From contig JALOMN010000134.1 of assembly GCA_025455445.1 (NCBI GenBank), positions 1 to 5,574 on the forward strand: a stretch of DNA of 5,574 nucleotides. The letters are read 5' to 3'. The notes beneath the pieces were generated by a model that did no database searches, had not been told where the DNA came from, and saw only the letters and a program-made list of their open reading frames with translations. Positions within the stretch are counted from its first letter, which is position 1. Each line of letters opens with the position of its first letter. The stretch comes from Cyclobacteriaceae bacterium (GTDB lineage: Bacteria; Bacteroidota; Bacteroidia; Cytophagales; Cyclobacteriaceae). Positions 1-5,574 of this stretch are shown here, piece after piece. The translations under genes were made by a program, and so were the position numbers.

Positions 1-3000
1 GGAATTCGAAACAAATACCAGGTAACCTGATCACCATTAATCGTGTTGGTAATTTTATCAACGATATTTTGTGAGCCCACCTCCATGGCGTTTGGCTTCA
101 ACTGAATTCTGTATGAATAGTATTCTTCCAGATCACTTAACGTATTGTCCTGATTTAAATCTTCGTTGTCTGGAATAGTAGTGCTGCTGTTAGGGTATTG
201 CTCATTGCCGGTTAACACTGGAGTATTGTTTTCCTGGCCGTTAAACTTTTTATAGCGCTCAAGAATTTTGGCATCTTTCGCATCCAGCTCATTGCCGAGA
301 AAATATTGAAAATCATCTGCGGAAGGATCCTGAATGGCTACATTCTTAGCATCTGGATTTGTGATTAAATTTAAAAAGCTGTCATTGAATTTATCTACTT
401 CTTTTGAATTACCGATACCATCCATCCCCACGTCCTGATTAGGGCGGGAGTCTGGGTTGTTATCAAATGCATTATTCAGGTATTGCCGGTTTGTAACAAA
501 ACCCCAGTTGTTGGGAGTAACCGCGTTGGTGGTTAAGTCTCCATCGGGAGGCATACCGTTTTCAAATGCGTGTTTGCCATCGCGTATGATATCTTCAGAC
601 AAACTGCCGAGTTGAAAGATTACTTCACCACCGGTGGTGTTGGGTTGTGATGTTTTTCCGTCATTGATTTCACCGTATTTTGAATTAATGAATGGATCCA
701 TCAACCAGAATTCGAGGTATTCAATATTCGCTTTATCAAAATCAACTTCGGTGCGTATGGCTGTAGTAATACCGCCCCAGTTTTTGGAAATATCTTTTAA
801 GGTTCCATCTGAATTTAAATCGAAGTTGTAGTTGTAGGGTCCGCGTTCGGCAGGATAATATGCCACATCAAAAATCTGCTCGAAGAAATTTCCCACAAAC
901 GGATCGAAGAAGGGAAAAATTTCCTGCGGATTGACGGGTCGCACATAGTGATACTTTAAATCTTCTTCGGTTATATTATCAGGCTTAAGATTTCCGCCTG
1001 TGCGATAGAATAAATTATCAACCTGGTACCACGCCATCTTGGCCCGCTTATAACCGGCACGGATGTCGTCAAGTTGTCCGTTGCTTGGGTCATAGCGATT
1101 GTCATTTGTTTTAGGCACGGCAGAAAGTTTCCACGAATTAGCTGATAGCAAGCTGTAAGGAGTAGCTGTATTTTCAAAGTCATCAATAAATGAAGTGCCA
1201 TCACCATCCACCACATTTGACGTGCCCGGCAACAGTTGGGCGAACTCTGCATTTAAGGTAACGGTGGATTGTTCTTTGGTCTGGATGAAGGGCAGTGCAT
1301 CTACAATTTTGGTGAGCATACGTGAATTTTTTCTCAAGTTCACATCAAATCCATATTGTAAATTTCGCGCTGGCTCTGTTCCTATGAGATTTCGTGAAAT
1401 GAGTGGCCGCTCATTGTAATACAACAATGTAGAACCAATGTTTACATCTTCGCTAAGTTTATAATCAAAACGGGCGCCTAACAGCGAGCGTGTTTGAAAA
1501 GCAAACGGATCTTGCTGTTCATAGGTGATGTCGAGGTCTTTGCCCGAGCTAAGAATACCTTCATTTAAAATGGTAACCTTGCCAAAAGTATAATCGACTG
1601 TATAGTCCGTGCCTTCGCGCAAAGGCGTGCCGCCCGCATATACTTTTACTGAACCTTGAGAAATATTAAATCCTTGTATGATAATATCTTTTCCCGATCC
1701 TGCTTTGAATGAACCGGTGAGATAGAATTTGTTTTTTGTAGTAAATAATTCTGCTTCTGCTTTCGTGGTGCGATACAGCGTATCGTACACATATTTATTT
1801 ATCAACTGATCGCGTTGAATGGGATTTGTTTCTTTGGCAAACAAGTTTCGCAAGGCTTTGTCAAACGGCTCCAGAAATGGAAAGATGATCATGCCTGTTT
1901 CTGTATTGACTGTAATCTTTTCCACAAAGTCGAAGTTTCCATCGGGTTGCGGATCGTTATAAGGATTGAGGCGGTCAAGACCGAATACCTGGATAAGTTG
2001 TTGTGTGCGCGAGAAGTCTCCTTCCTGCAATTGCGGGTTATCAATACCTGAGCGGTCATCGCGATAAATTATTCGTAGCTGAAAACCATCACGCGTAAGC
2101 TGACTTACACCCAGGTTGTAAATGTTTTTCATCATCAGATTCCAGGTAGGAAGTATTTTACCTTGTGCATCTTTAATGCTGATTTTTCTGGGACGTAAAA
2201 GTTTCAGATACACCACCTGGCTTTCAGGTTTATTGGAATAGTCTTCAGTAAGCTCACCTACTTTATATACGCGACCATTGTAGGTGTATTCAAAGGCAAT
2301 GGCAAGCGCTTCGTCATTCTGAAGCTTACGCTGAAGGGTGAGGTAACCTAGTTCTTTGTTAAATGAAAATTCAGTAGGTGCTAATTTTCTCGCACTGGTA
2401 ATTTTTTCAAAATCAATACCATTCACATAACCCAACCCCTCCAGAGCCTGGTTGATACCATCTGATTCGGCAGACACTGTTCCCAATTGATCGAAAAGAT
2501 TATTGGCTCCATTGTTAGTGGGTGAGCGGGCTGCGACATTGGAGGTTAATAAATCTTTACGGTATATTTTATCGGACTCACCCATATCCATAAAGCCTAC
2601 TACGTTGCGCAGTGTTTGTGTATCGTTTTGGCGATTGAGCAGATATACTTCTACACGCGTTACGTTTACACCGGATGTAATTTGCGGAAGTGTTCCCAGC
2701 CAGCCTTCAAAGTTGTCGCGAAAGAACTGACCTAAAAAGAAGTGGCGGTTTTCATCATAATTTGATCCTACAATTTCAAAAGGTCTGCCCTGAGCAGCTC
2801 CGCCACTGCCGCCCTGCACTTTAAGAGATGATTGCTTTCCGCGCTGCGTGGTGGCCACGGTGGTTACGAACATTTTACCAAATTGCATTTGCGCTTTGAT
2901 ACCAAAAAGATTTTGCGAGCCGGTGATCAAACTGTTGTTCAGCGGCAAACTCACATTTCCGATTTCAAGTTTTTTCAGAATGTCTTCTTTGAAGCCGGTA

Positions 3001-3716
3001 TATTCCACTTTCATATTGTTTTGAAAGTCGAATGAGTTGTTGTTATCAAAATTGGTTGTCACGCTTAGCTTCTCACCAATTTTTCCGGTCACGTTAAGGT
3101 TTATGGCCTGGTCAAACTCAAAGCCACCATTGCGCTGCTGGCGTATGGGTATAGAAGGGTTTTCGATTTTTTGAAATTGCGCACCGAAGTCAAGATTCAC
3201 AAACCCTCGTGGAATTAACTCCACATAGCTACCCCCAAAGATGCGGTCAAGGGCAGGGCTCACATAGATTTTAGGGATCAGGTTTCTGCTGCTTACTGCA
3301 CTTTCGCCATCCAGCGCTTTGCTGCGGCTTTGCCAATAGTTTCTGCGCATCTCCAGGTCCTGTTGCCTGCTGAATTCTTCAAAGGTCATCCCCGAGTTAG
3401 GTCTGAAATTCACATTTCCGATTCTTTCCGAGATGGTATAGTTTCTACCCGTGTCTATGCTGAGTTCGGTATTGATGCTTTTGGCATCTCGCAGATAGAG
3501 GGGAGAGTAGGTAGTAAAGTTAGAGTAGGGGTCGCCAAATCGGTCGCGCAGAAGAAAGGAAGGGCGATAGGGGTTTATGGTTTTTACTTTGGCCGTATCC
3601 AACCGGTTGCGCGTGGTATCGCGCTGCTGCCCGAAAGCAACAGTGGAGGACAGCTCCGCCCATAGGCAGAAAGTAAGTCCAAGGACGATTAGAATCTTCC
3701 GACTAGTAGTACTCAA
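1..3716 (-). CDS. sprA: SprA/Sov, outer-membrane translocon of the type IX secretion system (N-terminal half; gene continues beyond the left edge)
   Basis: SprA forms the very large outer-membrane beta-barrel through which T9SS cargo leaves the periplasm; in gliding species it is also needed to export the SprB adhesin. The frame is open for 1238 codons, about half of the roughly 2,300-2,400 residues usual for the family, and the 3' part lies outside the window. Residues 1-29 form a signal peptide: R6-K7, a hydrophobic core at 8-20, and likely cleavage after A27-F28-G29. Recognisable SprA blocks follow: IFGGSYVELIPRG (159-171), TTNFDNNNSFDFQ (220-232), NYDENRHFF (319-327), VTRVEVYLLNRQN (352-364), TSFIDDFE (841-848), and DLNQDNTLSDLEEYY (1186-1200). 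Four acidic EF-hand-like loops lie at 837-848, 966-977, 1095-1106 and 1186-1197. The start is TTG: an in-frame stop at 3735-3737 leaves no ATG or GTG before the signal peptide. The gene lies 7 bases after ruvA. The family call is firm; the functional role is taken from the family. Confidence 0.95.
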   Translation of the reverse strand, partial: MSTTSRKILIVLGLTFCLWAELSSTVAFGQQRDTTRNRLDTAKVKTINPYRPSFLLRDRFGDPYSNFTTYSPLYLRDAKSINTELSIDTGRNYTISERIGNVNFRPNSGMTFEEFSRQQDLEMRRNYWQSRSKALDGESAVSSRNLIPKIYVSPALDRIFGGSYVELIPRGFVNLDFGAQFQKIENPSIPIRQQRNGGFEFDQAINLNVTGKIGEKLSVTTNFDNNNSFDFQNNMKVEYTGFKEDILKKLEIGNVSLPLNNSLITGSQNLFGIKAQMQFGKMFVTTVATTQRGKQSSLKVQGGSGGAAQGRPFEIVGSNYDENRHFFLGQFFRDNFEGWLGTLPQITSGVNVTRVEVYLLNRQNDTQTLRNVVGFMDMGESDKIYRKDLLTSNVAARSPTNNGANNLFDQLGTVSAESDGINQALEGLGYVNGIDFEKITSARKLAPTEFSFNKELGYLTLQRKLQNDEALAIAFEYTYNGRVYKVGELTEDYSNKPESQVVYLKLLRPRKISIKDAQGKILPTWNLMMKNIYNLGVSQLTRDGFQLRIIYRDDRSGIDNPQLQEGDFSRTQQLIQVFGLDRLNPYNDPQPDGNFDFVEKITVNTETGMIIFPFLEPFDKALRNLFAKETNPIQRDQLINKYVYDTLYRTTKAEAELFTTKNKFYLTGSFKAGSGKDIIIQGFNISQGSVKVYAGGTPLREGTDYTVDYTFGKVTILNEGILSSGKDLDITYEQQDPFAFQTRSLLGARFDYKLSEDVNIGSTLLYYNERPLISRNLIGTEPARNLQYGFDVNLRKNSRMLTKIVDALPFIQTKEQSTVTLNAEFAQLLPGTSNVVDGDGTSFIDDFENTATPYSLLSANSWKLSAVPKTNDNRYDPSNGQLDDIRAGYKRAKMAWYQVDNLFYRTGGNLKPDNITEEDLKYHYVRPVNPQEIFPFFDPFVGNFFEQIFDVAYYPAERGPYNYNFDLNSDGTLKDISKNWGGITTAIRTEVDFDKANIEYLEFWLMDPFINSKYGEINDGKTSQPNTTGGEVIFQLGSLSEDIIRDGKHAFENGMPPDGDLTTNAVTPNNWGFVTNRQYLNNAFDNNPDSRPNQDVGMDGIGNSKEVDKFNDSFLNLITNPDAKNVAIQDPSADDFQYFLGNELDAKDAKILERYKKFNGQENNTPVLTGNEQYPNSSTTIPDNEDLNQDNTLSDLEEYYSYRIQLKPNAMEVGSQNIVDKITNTINGDQVTWYLFRI

Positions 3717-3723
3717 ACCAGGT

Positions 3724-4314
3724 TTAGGCGTTTTTTAGTGCTTGTTTTACCAGCTCTTCCAAACTTATTGTCGTTCCCATCCTTTTCAGGATGGTATCAA
3801 TGCTTTTCTCGGCTGCAGGTTTTGCAATGCCAAGTGTCATTAAAGCAGTTAACGCTTCATAACGCACGGTATTGTGTACCAAACCGGGTTTTCCGGTATG
3901 GTCTTCACCTCCATCTTTCTTCAGTTTATCCTTCAATTCCAGAATCAACCGCAAGGCTGTTTTTCCGCCTATTCCTTTTACCGCCTGCAGGGCAGCGGCA
4001 TCCTCTCTCACAATGGCTGCCCGAAGTTCGGCAGGCGACAAATATGACAACACCACCAGTGCGGTATTGGGCCCTACACCATTAACCGAAATCAAATTCA
4101 GAAACATTTGCTTCTCTGCTTCGGTGGCAAAACCATATAGCACATGTGCATCTTCACGCACATGCATGTAAGTATGCAGTTTCAGGTCTTCACGGTCTTT
4201 TATATCGGAAAATGTATTGAGTGAAATACTCACCTGGTAGCCCACTCCCTGTACTTCTACCTGCACAAATGTGGGTTCTTTGTGCACGAGCTTTCCTTTT
4301 AAATAAGCAATCAT
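3724..4314 (-). CDS. ruvA: Holliday junction branch migration complex subunit RuvA
   Basis: RuvA binds four-way DNA junctions as a tetramer and recruits the RuvB ATPase to drive branch migration in recombinational repair; RuvC then cuts the junction. The protein is complete at 196 residues, within the family's usual range of about 190-205. The N-terminal OB-fold domain spans roughly residues 1-64, opening with the typical MIAYLKGKLVHKEP and including GVGYQV (23-28). Two helix-hairpin-helix DNA-binding motifs follow: VNGVGPNTAL (77-86) and VKGIGGKTALRLILELK (112-128). A charged linker at about 129-146 leads to the C-terminal RuvB-binding domain (about 147-196). The ATG at 4314 gives the canonical N-terminus. 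The gene is followed 7 bases later by sprA on the same strand, so the two probably share a transcript. No ruvB or ruvC is visible here. GVGPN replaces the more usual GVGPK in the first hairpin, a mild variant. Confidence 0.97.
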   Translation of the reverse strand: MIAYLKGKLVHKEPTFVQVEVQGVGYQVSISLNTFSDIKDREDLKLHTYMHVREDAHVLYGFATEAEKQMFLNLISVNGVGPNTALVVLSYLSPAELRAAIVREDAAALQAVKGIGGKTALRLILELKDKLKKDGGEDHTGKPGLVHNTVRYEALTALMTLGIAKPAAEKSIDTILKRMGTTISLEELVKQALKNA

Positions 4315-4522
4315 GAAAAAGTTTAAAAAATCAATGCATTTTACGATGATTTGAGGACGTAAACAAGCGGTAAAAATACCTGTTCCCTACGTTGAATTGC
4401 ATTCCCTCAGAAGTCAGAAATATTTATTCAACACCAATAACTTACATCCGATAGATTTAAATTGGTGGAATAAAACAATTTAATAATCAGGTAAGTATCT
4501 TTCGGCATTAATTCAAAAGGGC
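4315..4522. other. Divergent intergenic spacer between ruvA and the mreB-like gene
   Basis: This 208-base AT-rich stretch must carry the promoters of both divergent transcripts. No open frame or RNA gene is evident. I find no full match to the Bacteroidota primary sigma consensus (TTG about 20 bases before TAnnTTTG). The nearest match on the plus strand is TATCTTTC at 4496-4503, which fits all but the last base but has no TTG at the right distance. On the minus strand TATTTTTA and TATTTCTG are similarly partial. AAAAGGG at 4515-4521 resembles a Shine-Dalgarno but sits one base from the ATG, too close to work normally. Small symmetric elements (an 8-base palindrome at 4333-4340 and a spaced inverted repeat at 4391-4432) could be regulatory, but such short elements also occur by chance. 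Confidence 0.6.
4391..4432. repeat. Spaced inverted repeat in the divergent spacer
   Basis: GTTGAAT at 4391-4397 is the exact reverse complement of ATTCAAC at 4426-4432, with 28 bases between the arms. The left arm overlaps a smaller symmetric element, GAATTGCATTC at 4394-4404. The repeat lies near the middle of the spacer, where a regulator could act on both genes. The symmetry is seen directly; any role as an operator is inference, and arms of 7 bases in AT-rich DNA can arise by chance. Confidence 0.3.
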
Positions 4523-5539
4523 ATGTGGGGAATATCATCAAACAGAAATCTTGCAATTGATTTAGGCAACAACAATACGTTGCTCACGGATCAATCATCC
4601 ATATTACTTTCTCAGCCTTCTTTTTTAGTGGTTGATGAAGAAAACAATCGGGTGGCAGCAGTGGGTGACAAGGCATACGAAATGCTTGAAAAGACACATT
4701 CAAATCTAAAGCCGATCAAACCGCTGAAAGGTGGTGTGATCTCTGATGGTGATTCAGTAAAAAAGATGTTGAAAGAAATGGTAAGTCGCGTCAATAACCA
4801 TTCATGGTTTGATCGGGGATTCAATTATTTATTGTCGGGCGTACCCTATGATACTACACCGGTAGAAAAACGTGCGTTGCGCGATGCATTGGATCAGTTC
4901 ACATCACGCAATACTTTTCTGGTGCATGAACCCCTTGCAGCGGCATTGGGCATTGGCCTGAACATACAAGAGCCGGAAGGAAAATTAGTGGTAGACATCG
5001 GTGGTGGAATTACCGAAGTGGTGGTGATTTCACTTTCAGGAATAGCGGCATTTCAATCCATTCGTGTAGCAGGTGATGCTATGGATGAAGAAATTCAGGA
5101 TTACATGCGCAAAGAATATAATATGTCCGTTGGACTGAAGACAGCCGAAATGATGAAGAAGAAAATCGGTTGTGTATACGCGCCAGTTGCAACCGATGAA
5201 AAGTTTGTGGTGAAAGGAAAAGATTTAATTGAGGGTATACCTACCAGCAGACAGATTTCACAGCAAGAGTTAACTCACGTGCTGGAAAGACCTTTTAAAC
5301 AAATTGAAGACTCCATACATCAGTCCTTGCAAGTTTGTCCACCCGAGTTGGCCTCGGATATCTATCAATCCGGGATTCATGTTACCGGAGGAAGTGCCAT
5401 GCTGAAAGGGATCAAAGAGCGGTTTTCCAAAAATTTCAAACTACCTGTAAAAGTTGACCCTGCTGCCCTTACCTCAGTGAGCAAAGGCATTGGTCATATT
5501 CTTTCCAATCCGGCAAAATACAGAGCGGTACTCGTGTAA
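4523..5539 (+). CDS. MreB-family actin-like rod-shape protein, Bacteroidota-type divergent paralogue
   Basis: MreB proteins polymerise with ATP on the inner face of the cytoplasmic membrane and guide the lateral wall-synthesis machinery. This complete 338-residue protein aligns along its whole length with MreB, whose usual length is about 335-350. The actin-fold motifs appear in order: phosphate-1 loop DLGNNNT (13-19), EKRALRDA (115-122), HEPLAAALGIG (135-145) with the presumed catalytic Glu136, phosphate-2 loop DIGGGIT (158-164), GDAMDEEI (184-191), CPPELASDI (272-280), and adenosine motif HVTGGSAML (286-294). The phosphate-1 loop has Asn where canonical MreB has Thr-Ala (DLGTANT), the phosphate-2 loop has Ile for Thr, and the adenosine motif has Ser for Gly. 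This pattern fits a second MreB lineage that I recall in Bacteroidota rather than the mreBCD-operon copy. The ATG at 4523 is the only start after an in-frame stop at 4484. It is transcribed away from ruvA. Membership of the MreB family is firm; its exact cellular role is unknown. Confidence 0.92.
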   Translation: MWGISSNRNLAIDLGNNNTLLTDQSSILLSQPSFLVVDEENNRVAAVGDKAYEMLEKTHSNLKPIKPLKGGVISDGDSVKKMLKEMVSRVNNHSWFDRGFNYLLSGVPYDTTPVEKRALRDALDQFTSRNTFLVHEPLAAALGIGLNIQEPEGKLVVDIGGGITEVVVISLSGIAAFQSIRVAGDAMDEEIQDYMRKEYNMSVGLKTAEMMKKKIGCVYAPVATDEKFVVKGKDLIEGIPTSRQISQQELTHVLERPFKQIEDSIHQSLQVCPPELASDIYQSGIHVTGGSAMLKGIKERFSKNFKLPVKVDPAALTSVSKGIGHILSNPAKYRAVLV

Positions 5540-5574
5540 GTGGGTTCTTAGAGATGTTCGTTTTTTTCGTGCAA

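Noticed and set aside
971..1252. Minus-strand open frame of 93 codons
   Set aside because: It lies within sprA in a different frame of the same strand. The sprA frame is open and family-like throughout this stretch, so this is a shadow and not evidence of a frameshift.
634..3035. Several plus-strand open frames of 65-78 codons within sprA (634-831, 1195-1419, 1815-2051, 2503-2730, 2832-3035)
   Set aside because: All are antisense to the continuous sprA frame and have no recognisable motifs.
3330..3665. Plus-strand open frame of 111 codons opposite the start of sprA
   Set aside because: It is antisense to the conserved N-terminal region of sprA, and its translation shows no recognisable domain; the sprA frame explains the base composition.
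3666..3716. Lipoprotein signal in SprA (Cys17 in the hydrophobic segment)
   Set aside because: The residues before the cysteine (L-T-F) do not fit a lipobox, and a better signal peptidase I site follows at A27-F28-G29.
3738..4171. Two overlapping plus-strand open frames opposite ruvA
   Set aside because: Both are antisense shadows of a well-conserved ruvA; neither translation resembles a known protein, and they overlap each other in different frames.
4612..4824. Minus-strand open frame of 70 codons opposite the mreB-like gene
   Set aside because: It is antisense to conserved actin-fold sequence and has no recognisable features.
5540..5574. Possible terminator (run of seven T after the mreB-like stop) or the start of a next gene (ATG at 5554)
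   Set aside because: No GC-rich stem precedes the T run, so an intrinsic terminator is not supported. The ATG opens only seven codons before the window ends, too few to judge.

Overview
The window looks like a chromosomal stretch of a Bacteroidota bacterium, probably a gliding or Cytophaga-like member with a type IX secretion system (T9SS). The evidence is a long SprA/Sov reading frame, a family essentially confined to this phylum, together with an MreB paralogue of a type I associate with Bacteroidota, weak Shine-Dalgarno signals and moderate-to-low GC. The exact genus cannot be read from the sequence. Almost every base is accounted for by three protein genes and one divergent intergenic spacer. 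I see no RNA genes, mobile elements, CRISPR arrays or clear intrinsic terminators.

Layout. Positions 1-3716 (minus strand) hold the N-terminal half of sprA, the giant outer-membrane translocon of the T9SS. The frame was read codon by codon and is open for 1238 codons with no interruption; it runs off the left edge. It starts at an unusual TTG codon 7 bases after the ruvA stop. Positions 3724-4314 (minus) hold a complete ruvA (Holliday-junction branch migration). Positions 4315-4522 are a 208-base AT-rich spacer between divergent genes. Positions 4523-5539 (plus) hold a complete MreB-family actin-like gene with altered phosphate-binding loops. Positions 5540-5574 are the start of the next intergenic region and show nothing identifiable.

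How the genes relate. ruvA and sprA are almost certainly co-transcribed and perhaps translationally coupled, although their products (DNA repair and protein export) have no evident shared function. The MreB paralogue has its own promoter somewhere in the shared spacer. No undescribed system is evident. The points most worth a second look are the divergent nucleotide pocket of the MreB paralogue, the forced TTG start of sprA, and four EF-hand-like acidic loops in SprA.
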